DNA of 64,000 nt from Myxococcus landrumus (GTDB lineage Bacteria; Myxococcota; Myxococcia; Myxococcales; Myxococcaceae): NCBI RefSeq assembly GCF_017301635.1, contig NZ_CP071091.1:5654001-5718000 (forward strand), given 5' to 3'. Numbering within the stretch: position 1 is the first letter of the stretch; the number at the start of each line of letters is the position of its first letter. Shown in pieces: positions 18,094 through 26,283 of this stretch. The notes below the pieces were generated by a model, which worked only from the letters and a program-made list of their open reading frames with translations, made no database searches and had not been told where the DNA came from. Both the position numbers and the translations under genes were made by a program.

Positions 18094-19245
18094 ATGGCGA
18101 TTCGGCCTCTCGAGCACAAGCTGGTCGGGCTCATTCTTGACTCCGTGGACTCCCATGCCGGGCTTCAGCCGGCGCTCGCCGCAATCGCCTCATGGATGGG
18201 TGGGCATTCGGCCCATTCGTTGTTCATGCGCGACGGGCGCCTTGTCGAGACCCACTTCCACGGAGGTGCGGGCTCTGCCTTTGCCGAATACGAAGCCAAT
18301 TGGAGACACCTCGACCCCCGCTTCTCGGCCGCAATCAACAACCCGGGAAGGGCACTCTCGGACGTGGACATCATCGAGCCCCACTGCTTCGAAACCTCAT
18401 CCATCTACAATGACCTGCTGATGGTGCAGGGGGTGCGCTACACGCTGTTTGCGTGTGTCGCTTCATCTCCGGGGCTCATGGTGGGCCACGCCGTGATGCG
18501 TGAAAAGCAGGCGGGACCGTTCGGCGAAGACCATGTCCGGATGTTCTCCGAAGTGCTGCCATACCTTCAGAACGCGGCGCACCTGAGGCTCCTCCTGGAG
18601 GGGATGCGGGATGAAATCGGTGATTTGCGGCGGACGCTCGACATCGTGCCAGGAGCAGTCGCGGTCCTGGATGAAGCCGCTCGCCTCATCTGTGCAAACA
18701 CTGCCGCGGACAAACTGATCTTCAAGGGCGACGGCCTTCAGTTGAAGCACCAGAAGTTGACCACGGACCGCGCGGGAGAGGCCCAGAAGCTGTCCGCGAT
18801 GGTCTCACGGTCCGCGTCATTCACCGAGGACGCCCCACCCTCCTCTTCAGAGATGTCTTTCCATTCACCGGTCAAGGTGACACGGAGGAATGGAGCCCCT
18901 CTCGGCATCCTGTTCGTCCCCCTGCGCCCCATGAGTCCCATCACGACGTGCGCTCCCAGGTCGGCGCGCGTCCTCGCCGTCATTCACGACCCCGATGCCG
19001 CTGTGTTGTTGGACCCCCAGTTGATTGCAGGCCTCCATGGCCTTACGTCCGTCGAATCGTTGTTGGCCTCCGAGCTCGCGCAAGGCAAGACGCTCGCGGA
19101 GTTCGCCGAGCACCGCGGCTGTTCCGAGCAAACCGCTCGAACGCACCTGAAGCGTGTCCTCGAGAAAACCGGCACGCGGCGGCAGGCGGAGCTGGTTCGC
19201 CTGCTCCTGGGAAGCGCGGCGCTTCACCTGGCCAAGGCGCGTTGA
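18094..19245 (+). CDS. LuxR-family transcriptional regulator
   Basis: The protein is about 383 residues. The C-terminal 60 or so residues form a LuxR/GerE helix-turn-helix (LTSVESLLASELAQGKTLAEFAEHRGCSEQTARTHLKRVLEKTG), which binds DNA. The N-terminal 300 residues are a putative sensor region with PAS-like character in the middle (GAVAVLDEAARLICANTAADKLI). I cannot name the ligand. ATG 18094 is preferred over 18082 because AGGGA lies just before it. Just beyond the stop codon is an 18-bp palindrome (19261-19278) in front of the next gene, a plausible operator for this regulator. Confidence 0.82.
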   Translation: MAIRPLEHKLVGLILDSVDSHAGLQPALAAIASWMGGHSAHSLFMRDGRLVETHFHGGAGSAFAEYEANWRHLDPRFSAAINNPGRALSDVDIIEPHCFETSSIYNDLLMVQGVRYTLFACVASSPGLMVGHAVMREKQAGPFGEDHVRMFSEVLPYLQNAAHLRLLLEGMRDEIGDLRRTLDIVPGAVAVLDEAARLICANTAADKLIFKGDGLQLKHQKLTTDRAGEAQKLSAMVSRSASFTEDAPPSSSEMSFHSPVKVTRRNGAPLGILFVPLRPMSPITTCAPRSARVLAVIHDPDAAVLLDPQLIAGLHGLTSVESLLASELAQGKTLAEFAEHRGCSEQTARTHLKRVLEKTGTRRQAELVRLLLGSAALHLAKAR

Positions 19246-19260
19246 GCGTCTCCCTCTGAA

Positions 19261-19278
19261 GTACCCCGTTTGGGGTAC
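19261..19278. promoter_or_regulatory. Perfect palindrome GTACCCC-gttt-GGGGTAC
   Basis: A 7-bp perfect inverted repeat with a 4-nt spacer starts 15 nt after the luxR-type stop and 95 nt before the lipoprotein start. Its size suits a LuxR-type dimer site; it could also be a short terminator hairpin, but no T-run follows directly. Confidence 0.45.
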
Positions 19279-19372
19279 GACAGACCTTCATTGTCTTTCG
19301 TACCGTGAGTTCAGCGCCGGATTCCTGGCGCCGCGCATGCGTGCGTGTCTGTCTCAAGAGGGAGTGCAATCC

Positions 19373-21316
19373 ATGAGGCATGGGTGCCAGCGGACTGCCT
19401 TGCCCGGCAAGGGGCGTGTTGTCGTACCTGAAGTGAGTGGGGATGGATGGACCTGGAGGGGCAGCCTCCTGTTGATGGTCCTCTCTCTCACCAGTGCTTG
19501 CAGTGGAACGGAGGGACAGCCTGGTCAGCCGGTGGAGCCATCCCCTCCACCGGAGTCCATCGTGAAGGAGGTGGGCGTGGAGGGCGGGGTGCTGAAGCTG
19601 TCGGACGGGGCCACGCTCACCTTCCCTCGGGATGCACTCGAGTCCGATGTGCAAGTGACCATGGCCATCTCGGAGGAGGCGCCTCCGGAAGAGCTGGGCA
19701 TTGCCTCCCGTCTCTACGAGTTCAAGCCCGCGGGCGTCGTTTTCAATCGGCCCGTCACGGTGTCGTTTCCCATGACGGGTGCGGCCATGCCTCCCACGCT
19801 CTACTGGTCCAAGCTGGACGGGAGTGGCTATGAACCTATCGGCGGGGTGGTGGAGAACGGGCACCTGGTCGCCAGGGTCGTCCACTTCAGCAAGGGCTTC
19901 GTGGGTGCATCCAGAGGAAGCCGCACCGTCCTGGGTGTGTCCAGGACGACATGGCTCACCGAGCACCAGGTTCGGAGTCTGCCGAACAACGTCGAACGCC
20001 AAGGGGTCTCCGCGCTCGTCCTCGGAGCCAATGGGCTCTTCAAGGAGTATCCCGGGCAGGGCAACGCCTCGAGCGGTGTCTTCCGCATCCCCGACGTTCC
20101 TCAGGGCCCCATCTACCTCAGGGTGGGAACGACCTACCTCATGCTGGGAGAAGGTGAAGGAGAGGGGACGGGAGTCGACCTGGGACGGGCGCTCGCGGGA
20201 CGGCCGAATGTGGTGATGCCAGCACGCTCCTCCCCTCTTTCCTTCTCGGTTTCCGGACTGGCGCCCTGGCAGAGGGGAGACCACCTTGAATTCTTCTCCG
20301 TCGGCGCCAACAGCTGGTTCTTCTACATGGAGGGGCAGTCACAGAATCCCCCCACTGTCGGCGCGACTTCGATTTCAGCCATGACAGTCTCCAGTCCCGA
20401 CACCGGGCTGATTGACGGAAACCAAGGGGACCTCGGACTCCTCGCCCAGTTGTCTCGGCGGACGAGCACGACCGGGGTGCCCTACACCGCCATGAGCCGG
20501 ATCGCGGAGTTTCCCGCCTTCGTCCAAGTCGACGGAGAAACCACGCAGCTTCGCGGAGAGATGGTTCCGGTGGAGACGGCGAACTCGGCGGCATTCCGTT
20601 GGAAGCTGCGCGACTTCCACGTGCACACCCAGGCCAGCATTCCCAGCCCCGAGCGCAGGCACACGATGCTTGTGATTCAAGGCCTTCCTTATGACAATTC
20701 GCGTGGGATGTACTCCGGCTCCGCGGATTATCTGGTGATGGCAACCCAGCGTGATGATGACCTGCTTGAAACAGGCACTCTGTACTATGGGAGCCCGCTG
20801 CAGGGACGCTGGGCCACGAGCGTCATGCTCGACACGGTCCTCGAGAAGAATTATCAAATCCCAGGAACCACGAGGGGAGTGACTCTTCGGGCCGGCCTGG
20901 ACACCATCGAGACCTTGGACGACGCGATGTCCCGTCCACTCGCTCCCAGGCTGTCCCCAGTGCGGAATCCTCGAGTCAATGGAGTCAGTCTCTTTCAACC
21001 GGCTTCCGGCGTGACACCCAACCCCGTGGTGACTTGGGATGCGCCGGAGCTGGGAACACCACGGCTCTACCGGGTCGCGGTGCTCCAGCTTCGTGCGACC
21101 CCAGAGAATGTCACCCGAGTGGACACCGTTGGCTCCATCTATACCCGCGGCCAGAGCGTCACCGTGCCACCTGGACTCATGCTTCCGGGCCGGACCTACG
21201 TCCTCGTCATCAATGCTTCCCTGAACGAGACCAGTACGCCGAACGAGCCCTTTCGGGACAGCATTCCCAGCGCAAGCGCCACTGTCGTCGGTGCGATGCT
21301 GGATATGGCTCCTTGA
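19373..21316 (+). CDS. Large surface lipoprotein with ZU5-like domain
   Basis: This lipoprotein of about 647 residues has a long N-region, hydrophobic core (SLLLMVLSLTSAC) and lipobox cysteine near residue 41. Residues about 60-170 resemble ZU5-type beta domains (VGVEGGVLKLSDGATLTFPRDAL...). In myxobacterial lipoproteins these precede putative ligand or carbohydrate modules. The rest is beta-rich without a recognised catalytic motif. ATG 19373 is chosen because GAGGGAG (19359-19365) is well placed; longer frames have no signal sequence. It follows the LuxR-type gene and the palindrome and may be its target. Function is unknown. Confidence 0.72.
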   Translation: MRHGCQRTALPGKGRVVVPEVSGDGWTWRGSLLLMVLSLTSACSGTEGQPGQPVEPSPPPESIVKEVGVEGGVLKLSDGATLTFPRDALESDVQVTMAISEEAPPEELGIASRLYEFKPAGVVFNRPVTVSFPMTGAAMPPTLYWSKLDGSGYEPIGGVVENGHLVARVVHFSKGFVGASRGSRTVLGVSRTTWLTEHQVRSLPNNVERQGVSALVLGANGLFKEYPGQGNASSGVFRIPDVPQGPIYLRVGTTYLMLGEGEGEGTGVDLGRALAGRPNVVMPARSSPLSFSVSGLAPWQRGDHLEFFSVGANSWFFYMEGQSQNPPTVGATSISAMTVSSPDTGLIDGNQGDLGLLAQLSRRTSTTGVPYTAMSRIAEFPAFVQVDGETTQLRGEMVPVETANSAAFRWKLRDFHVHTQASIPSPERRHTMLVIQGLPYDNSRGMYSGSADYLVMATQRDDDLLETGTLYYGSPLQGRWATSVMLDTVLEKNYQIPGTTRGVTLRAGLDTIETLDDAMSRPLAPRLSPVRNPRVNGVSLFQPASGVTPNPVVTWDAPELGTPRLYRVAVLQLRATPENVTRVDTVGSIYTRGQSVTVPPGLMLPGRTYVLVINASLNETSTPNEPFRDSIPSASATVVGAMLDMAP

Positions 21317-21365
21317 TTCGGTGCCCGAGCGCAGCACTTGAGCCGGCGATGCATCACGGATGTGG

Positions 21366-21417
21366 TGGAGCGGCGCGCGGGAGCGTTCCCCGTCGAGGAG
21401 CTGACCCTGCGCCGCGC
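21366..21417 (+). pseudogene. Relic of the DUF697 GTPase gene 3' end
   Basis: 21366-21396 matches 17866-17896 with four mismatches in 31. The adjoining 21397-21417 matches 17924-17944 with one mismatch in 21. The 27 bases between these blocks in the GTPase gene are missing. The encoded traces read VERRAG..PVEELTLRRA against MERRSGELPIEE...EELTLRRA. It is a decayed fragment on the same strand. Confidence 0.7.
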
Positions 21418-21428
21418 CACCGCGGAGC

Positions 21429-21983
21429 TCAGAGGCTCGTGAAGGTGTACGTCGAGGGCCCGCTCGTCGTCGTGAGGCCCCCTGGCGAAGCACATTGCAT
21501 CAAGTCCAGGTTCGCCAGGGTGAGGACCTGCGTCACCTGCATCCCCACGAGCAGGCCCGAGGTGATGACCCCGGTGCTCGTGATGACGCGCTGGCCGTTG
21601 ACGATGACCGGCGTCATGGCCGTGTAGTGCCAGGTGCTGGTGGCGCCGTTGTTCCACACGAAGGTCTGCTCGCCCTCCCCCATGGTGAACAGGCCCGAGC
21701 AGGAGAGCGTGGCCGTCCCAGCGAACGACGTCGTGAACGAGCTGACCCCCACGGGCAGCCCCACCCCCGTGCACAGGCCCGACAGCTCCGCGCCCGAGAC
21801 GTTCGTCGGAGTCGGGGTGTTGGTGATGCCCGGCGAATAGGACACCTGGGACGTCCCCAGCGGACAGGTGATGAGGCCCAGCGCCGACGCGGAGCCCGGC
21901 ATCATCGACCCACCCCACACAGCCATGCTCAGGCACGTGAGGACGGCTCGACGGCTCAGCGGACGATTCGAGGGGATGGACAT
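21429..21983 (-). CDS. Small secreted protein of unknown function
   Basis: The 184-residue protein has a twin-arginine-like N-terminus (SRRAVLTCLSMAVWGG) ending in a signal-peptidase-type site (GSASALG). The rest is rich in Thr, Ser, Val and Gly with four cysteines, suggesting a disulfide-bonded beta-sandwich. ATG 21983 is preferred because GGAGAAG lies 8 nt upstream; ATG 21998 would overlap that site. It lies just downstream of the acyl-CoA synthetase on the same strand (27 nt gap to that gene's stop is in the other direction), so it probably has its own promoter. No family recognised. Confidence 0.6.
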   Translation of the reverse strand: MSIPSNRPLSRRAVLTCLSMAVWGGSMMPGSASALGLITCPLGTSQVSYSPGITNTPTPTNVSGAELSGLCTGVGLPVGVSSFTTSFAGTATLSCSGLFTMGEGEQTFVWNNGATSTWHYTAMTPVIVNGQRVITSTGVITSGLLVGMQVTQVLTLANLDLMQCASPGGLTTTSGPSTYTFTSL

Positions 21984-22010
21984 GCGTGTCTTCTCCATAG
22001 CGATGTCGCT

Positions 22011-23657
22011 TCACTCCGACTTCGGCGGCGTGGCGCGCAGCTCCGCGCGGCGAATCTTCCCGCTCACCGTCTTGGGAAGCTCCGTGACGAACTCCACTTC
22101 GCGCGGGTACTTGTACGGCGCCGTCGTGCGCTTCACGTGCTCCTGAAGCTCCTTCGCCAGCTCCTGCGAGGGCTTGAAGCCCGGCGCCAGCACCACGAAC
22201 GCCTTCACCCGCTGGCCAATCTTCTCGTCCGGCACACCAATCACCGCGGACTCAGCCACGGCCTCGTGCTCCAGCAGCGCGGACTCCACCTCGAACGGCC
22301 CCACCCGGTAGCCCGATGTCTTGATGACGTCATCCGCCCGGCCCACGAACCAGAAGTAGCCCTCCGCGTCGCGCACCGCCCTGTCTCCGGTGACGTACCA
22401 ATCCCCTCGGCGACAGGCCGCGTTGGCGGCGGCATCCCCCAGGTACTCCTGGAACAACCCCACCGGCCGCTCTGGCGCGACGCGCACCGCGATGTCTCCC
22501 TCCTGCCCGTCCTTCACCTCCTGCCCCGCGTCATCGATGACACTCACGACGAACCCCGGAGATGGCTTCCCCATCGAGCCCATGCGCGGCTCCACCGCCG
22601 GGAACATCCCCACCAGCACCACCGTCTCCGTCTGCCCGTACCCCTCGCGGATGTGCAGCCCCGTGGCCGCCTTCCACGTCTCGATGACCTCGGGATTGAG
22701 GGGCTCACCCGCGCTCACCGTGTGCCGCAGTGACGTCAGGTCGAAGGACTTCAAGTCCTGCAACACCATCGCTCGCCACGCCGTGGGCGGAGCACAGAAC
22801 GTGGTGACCTGCTGGGACGCGAGCACCTTCAGGAACTTCGGCGCGTCGAAGCGGCCTCGGAAGTCATAGACGACGTTGCACGCCCCCTGGCTCCATGGGC
22901 CGAAGAGCTTCCCCCAGGCGCACTTCGCCCAGCCCGTGTCGCTCAACGTCAGGTGCCGGTCCTCCGGCGTCAGGTCCAGCCAGTACTTGCCGGTGATGAC
23001 GTGGCCCAGGCCGTAGCTGGCGTGCGTGTGCAGCACCATCTTCGGCATGCCCGTGGTGCCGGACGTGAAGTAGATGAGCAGCGGGTCTTCCGCGCGCGTC
23101 GGAGCGAACGTCTCCCCGTGCGCGGCCGTGCCCATCGTGCCCGACTGGTAGCGGACCCACGGCGCTGGAGCACCATCGCCCACGGCCACCCACGTCTCCA
23201 CGCGGCCCGTGCCCGCGAGCCCCTCGAAGTGGTCCAGGCAGCTCACGTCCGCGATGACCGCGTTCGCGTCCGCCGCCACCAGCCGGTAGCGGATGTCCTT
23301 GACGGTGAGCATGGGCGTGCCGGGCATGAACACGATGCCCGCGCGGATGCAGCCCAGCACCAGGAACCACCACTCGGGAATCCGGGGCATCATGATGAAG
23401 ACCCGGTCCCCCTTCTTCAGCCCCAGCCCCGCGAGGAACTGCGCCGCGTGCACCGAGCGCTGCCGCACGCCCTGCCACGTGAAGCGCTGCGCGCGGCCGG
23501 ACTCGTCGGACCACAGGAGCGCCAGGGACTCCGGCCGCTCCCTCGCGTGCCGGTCCACCACGTCGATGGAGAAGTTGAAGTGCTCGGGCCGCTCCCACCG
23601 GAAGTCGCGATGGGTGGCCTCGTAGTCGCGCATGTTGCGGGGCGAAGGGGCGGTCAT
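22011..23657 (-). CDS. AMP-forming acyl-CoA synthetase, medium-chain type
   Basis: The 548-residue enzyme activates a carboxylic acid to its acyl-CoA via an acyl-adenylate. It has the AMP-binding P-loop YFTSGTTGMPKM, the motif REGYGQTETV, the hinge region VGRADDVIKTSGYRVGPFEVE and the C-terminal catalytic lysine in PKTVSGKIRR. The pattern (early WERPEHFNFSIDVVD, AKCAWGKLFGPW) is like medium-chain/ACSM acyl-CoA synthetases. ATG 23657 (MTAPSPRNM) is chosen; the upstream in-frame ATG at 23723 adds a basic non-conserved extension. The substrate chain length is inferred from overall similarity only. Confidence 0.88.
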   Translation of the reverse strand: MTAPSPRNMRDYEATHRDFRWERPEHFNFSIDVVDRHARERPESLALLWSDESGRAQRFTWQGVRQRSVHAAQFLAGLGLKKGDRVFIMMPRIPEWWFLVLGCIRAGIVFMPGTPMLTVKDIRYRLVAADANAVIADVSCLDHFEGLAGTGRVETWVAVGDGAPAPWVRYQSGTMGTAAHGETFAPTRAEDPLLIYFTSGTTGMPKMVLHTHASYGLGHVITGKYWLDLTPEDRHLTLSDTGWAKCAWGKLFGPWSQGACNVVYDFRGRFDAPKFLKVLASQQVTTFCAPPTAWRAMVLQDLKSFDLTSLRHTVSAGEPLNPEVIETWKAATGLHIREGYGQTETVVLVGMFPAVEPRMGSMGKPSPGFVVSVIDDAGQEVKDGQEGDIAVRVAPERPVGLFQEYLGDAAANAACRRGDWYVTGDRAVRDAEGYFWFVGRADDVIKTSGYRVGPFEVESALLEHEAVAESAVIGVPDEKIGQRVKAFVVLAPGFKPSQELAKELQEHVKRTTAPYKYPREVEFVTELPKTVSGKIRRAELRATPPKSE

Positions 23658-23739
23658 GCGTGGAAGCCTGCCACGCACCGGCGCGCCCGTCCGCGCCTCG
23701 CTCCCGGTTCGCACAATGGGCAACAGCCCGGAACGACGA

Positions 23740-23767
23740 AGGGGCCAGTCCTCGCGGACCGACCCCT
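23740..23767 (-). terminator. Hairpin after the anti-sigma gene
   Basis: AGGGGCCAGTCC (23740-23751) can pair with GGACCGACCCCT (23756-23767) with two mismatches around a TCGC loop. It begins 27 nt beyond the leftward stop at 23795. A modest T-rich stretch follows on that strand. It is a likely but weak terminator. Confidence 0.4.
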
Positions 23768-23794
23768 CGGCACTTCACCGCGTTGGAACGCGGC

Positions 23795-25231
23795 TCAGTT
23801 CAGCTCCATGCACGGCACGATGTTGCCCAGGCCGTTGCACGTCAGCATCGCGTCCATCAACTGCTTCTCCGCGTCCGCCGTGCGGCCCGCGGCCAGCTCG
23901 CGGCGGATGCCCTCGCGCTCAGCCAACAGGTGCAGCCACGGGTCCGGCGTGCCCTCGGCGAAGCCTCGCAGCGCGCTCATCGCGGCCCCATCCATCGCCG
24001 CGAGGCCCGTCTGCACCAGCGCGCCGAAGTAGATGTCCCGCTCCCCCGAGCGACGCAGCGAATCCAGCAGCGCCGTGGCGTCCTTCTTCGAGTCGCTGTC
24101 ACGCAGCAACCCCGCGTACCCCTGCGCCAGCGGAGCCCGCGCCGCGAAGTCCCGCGTCGCGACCTGCCGCACGTAGTCCTGGAGCACCGAGCCCCCACCC
24201 AGCGCATCCAGCTCCCGGGCCAGCGGCAGCAGCGCCTCCACGCGCTCCTTCGACGGCAGCGTGCGGACCGCCTCGTACAGCGCGGCGCGAGCCACCACCG
24301 GCCGCTGCACCAGCTGCTTCACGTCGAACGCCGCGCCATCCGTCAGCGTCAGCCACGCGTCCGACACCTGCCGCCGCCACCGCACCCGCTCCTCCGCCAG
24401 TTGCGTGCGCAGCTCCGCCGCCATCCGGCGCGCCTCCCCGCTCCACCCCTCCTCGCCCAGCGAGGCCACCGTGTCGAAGGACGCCGCCGCGCGGTCCAGC
24501 AAATCCCTCTCACGCAACACCAGCGCCCGGTTCCACAGCGCCTGCGAGTGATTGGGGTTCTGGCGCAGCGCGCTCGTCAGCAGGCCCAGCGCCTCCTCGT
24601 ACCGCTGCCGGCTCAGCGCCACCACCGCCAGGTCATTCGCCTTGTCAGCCGACTCGGGCTCCTGTCCCAGGAACGCCTCCGCCTGCTGCCAGTCCCCCCG
24701 CAGCGCATACGCCGCCGCGATGCCCCGGAAGTCGTGACGCTCGGCCAGCTCCGCCAACGGCCGCAGCGGCAACAGCTCCGTGGTGTGGCTGGTGCCACGC
24801 ATCGGGCTGTAGGGCAGGAAGCGGTCCGCCTTGGGGTGGCTCAGCCGCGCCTCGAACGTCCGCGTGTCCGCGCTGGCCAGCCACACCTCACCCGGAACCT
24901 CCGACGGAGCTTGGAACCGGAACACCCCCACCGCCGCCAGTCCCGCCGCCAGCGCCACCGGGACCACCGTGCGGGCCACCTTGCGGAACCTGTCCGCCAG
25001 CGACACCACCTTCGCCCCCATCACCGGCGCCGGAAGGTCCTCCGGCTCCACCGCCACGTCCGCCGTCCCCAGGGCGCGCGCCGCCAGGAACTCCAGTTGC
25101 AGCAAATCCCTCAACCCCGCCTCACACTCGGCGCACCGCGTCAGGTGCTGGCGGAACGCATCCGCATCCGGGGCGGACAGCTCGCCGTCGATGAAGAGGT
25201 GCAATCGGTTGTTGGTGCATGGCGTCGTCAT
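23795..25231 (-). CDS. Zinc-finger anti-sigma factor with transmembrane helix and TPR domain
   Basis: The 478-residue protein begins with a zf-HC2 anti-sigma domain: H29, C33 and C36 in the HxxxCxxC motif (HLTRCAEC). It should bind the ECF sigma factor in the cytoplasm. One transmembrane helix follows near residues 90-110 (VVPVALAAGLAAVGVF). About 350 residues of helical TPR-like repeats come next, probably in the periplasm (GIAAAYALRGDWQQAEAFL, NPNHSQALWNRALVLRERD). That TPR region is clearly paralogous to the N-terminal half of the CHAT protein at 27297-30047. The ATG overlaps the sigma stop as ATGA (25228-25231), showing coupling and equimolar expression. Confidence 0.85.
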   Translation of the reverse strand: MTTPCTNNRLHLFIDGELSAPDADAFRQHLTRCAECEAGLRDLLQLEFLAARALGTADVAVEPEDLPAPVMGAKVVSLADRFRKVARTVVPVALAAGLAAVGVFRFQAPSEVPGEVWLASADTRTFEARLSHPKADRFLPYSPMRGTSHTTELLPLRPLAELAERHDFRGIAAAYALRGDWQQAEAFLGQEPESADKANDLAVVALSRQRYEEALGLLTSALRQNPNHSQALWNRALVLRERDLLDRAAASFDTVASLGEEGWSGEARRMAAELRTQLAEERVRWRRQVSDAWLTLTDGAAFDVKQLVQRPVVARAALYEAVRTLPSKERVEALLPLARELDALGGGSVLQDYVRQVATRDFAARAPLAQGYAGLLRDSDSKKDATALLDSLRRSGERDIYFGALVQTGLAAMDGAAMSALRGFAEGTPDPWLHLLAEREGIRRELAAGRTADAEKQLMDAMLTCNGLGNIVPCMELN

Positions 25232-25785
25232 GAGCTCGTTGCCCCTCGCTCGCGGGCCACCGCAACTTGTGGCAGCAGCAAGTCCTTCAGGTCCCTGCGC
25301 GCCAGGGTGAGCCAACTGCCCACCGTGCCCACGGGAACGTTGAAATGCTCGGCGATGGCGTTGTAGCGCCTGCCCTCGGCGTGCAGCCGGTAGGCATCTC
25401 TCAGGTGCGGCTTGAGCCGCTCCACCGCCTTCTGGAACTCCTCGGTGCTGACCAGCTCCCAGTTCTCCTGGGACTCCGCCTGGGCCACCCCCTCCTGCAC
25501 CAGGGCGAGGTGAGGCATTCCGCGGACTTCCGTCCGCTGACGGCGGCAGTAGTCCAGGAAGCGGTTCGTCATCGTCGTACACAGCCACGCCGCCGCCGCC
25601 GCGTCCGTCCGGTCCTTCAACGACTCGAACTCCTGCATCGCCCGCTCGAAGGTCTCCTGGACCAGGTCCTCCGGCTCCAAGCTGGAACGAGCCGACAACC
25701 GACGCGCCAGCCCCAGCAAGCTGGGCCGGTGCTGTCGGATGAACGCCTCGAAGCGCCTCCGCTCCCGGTTGAAGAGGTTGGCCAT
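25228..25785 (-). CDS. ECF-family RNA polymerase sigma factor
   Basis: The 185-residue protein has sigma region 2 (SLEPEDLVQETFERAMQEFE, then WLCTTMTNRFLDYCRR) and region 4 (LKPHLRDAYRLHAEGRRYNAIAEHFNVPVGTVGSWLTLARRDLK). There is no region 3, as expected for ECF (group 4) sigma factors. It directs RNA polymerase to dedicated promoters when released from its anti-sigma factor, encoded by the coupled downstream gene. A perfect TTGACA lies at 25819-25824 on the minus strand, and TAGGA is just upstream of the start. I saw no autoregulatory ECF promoter with normal spacing. Confidence 0.93.
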   Translation of the reverse strand: MANLFNRERRRFEAFIRQHRPSLLGLARRLSARSSLEPEDLVQETFERAMQEFESLKDRTDAAAAAWLCTTMTNRFLDYCRRQRTEVRGMPHLALVQEGVAQAESQENWELVSTEEFQKAVERLKPHLRDAYRLHAEGRRYNAIAEHFNVPVGTVGSWLTLARRDLKDLLLPQVAVARERGATSS

Positions 25786-25877
25786 TTTGTCCTACATGCT
25801 CGCTTGGCGGGTTTCCCTGTCAAAGACGTGAAGCCCCCTGTTCCTTGAGAAAAAAGTGCAAGGACACAGACAAGCAG

Positions 25878-25911
25878 ATGCCCGGAAGGGGGGTCGTTCC
25901 CGTCCGGGCAT
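25878..25911 (-). terminator. 9-bp perfect hairpin between peptide and sigma genes
   Basis: ATGCCCGGA (25878-25886) pairs with TCCGGGCAT (25903-25911) around 16 nt. It lies 47 nt beyond the small peptide stop and 92 nt before the sigma start, both leftward. It could terminate the peptide transcript or partly attenuate read-through into the sigma gene. Confidence 0.5.
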
Positions 25912-25958
25912 GGATCTCCACGGTGGGGCCAAACGGCCCCGCTGCCACGACCTGGGGC

Positions 25959-26135
25959 CTAGCGCGCCCCTGGGGCGGTGGACAGGGCGGGCGTGGAGGG
26001 CATGGGCAGGGGCTTGCGTGCCCGCTGGACTCCCACGTTGGTGGCGCAGTCCACGTAGTTGTTCTTCACGTGGGCGTCCGCCGCGCTCGACTCGACGGCA
26101 TTGGCACTCAGGGACGGCGTTGAACCCGGCGTCAT
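25959..26135 (-). CDS. Small peptide, candidate modified-peptide precursor
   Basis: The frame of 58 residues begins at ATG 26135 with GAGGAG about 10 nt upstream. Longer in-frame starts exist but lack such a site. The sequence has no transmembrane segment. The middle contains HVKNNYVDCATNVGVQRARK, with a single cysteine and Asn/Asp-rich positions, and the tail is Pro/Ser/Ala-rich. It is divergent from a JmjC/cupin-8 oxygenase gene 148 bp away. A small peptide beside a peptide-hydroxylase fold suggests a ribosomally made, modified peptide, with the NNYVD segment as a possible target. This is inference; it may instead be an unmodified small protein. Confidence 0.5.
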   Translation of the reverse strand: MTPGSTPSLSANAVESSAADAHVKNNYVDCATNVGVQRARKPLPMPSTPALSTAPGAR

Positions 26136-26261
26136 GCGCTCGCTCCTCGTGCTGAGATACAGGCAGCACGGACAAGTTGCTGGTGGATGAAACGTTGGAA
26201 CTGTCATCGTCCTTACCATGCTCTGCTGCCAATCCGTGAGAGGCAGGGGGGTGGATTGGGT

Positions 26262-26274
26262 CTTGGAATCCAAG
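26262..26274. promoter_or_regulatory. Palindrome overlapping the oxygenase ribosome-binding site
   Basis: CTTGGA-A-TCCAAG is a perfect 6+1+6 inverted repeat. It overlaps the AAGGA sequence (26272-26276) that serves the ATG at 26284. It could be an operator or a small occluding hairpin. Confidence 0.35.
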
Positions 26275-26283
26275 GATTTCTAA

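Noticed and set aside
16785..18134. A long minus-strand frame opposite the GTPase gene
   Set aside because: The plus strand has P-loop, G3 and DUF697 features; the minus frame has none.
25786..25870. ECF autoregulatory promoter (GGAAC ... CGTC) before the sigma gene
   Set aside because: The two elements are only about 11 nt apart, too close for the usual 15-17 nt spacing.
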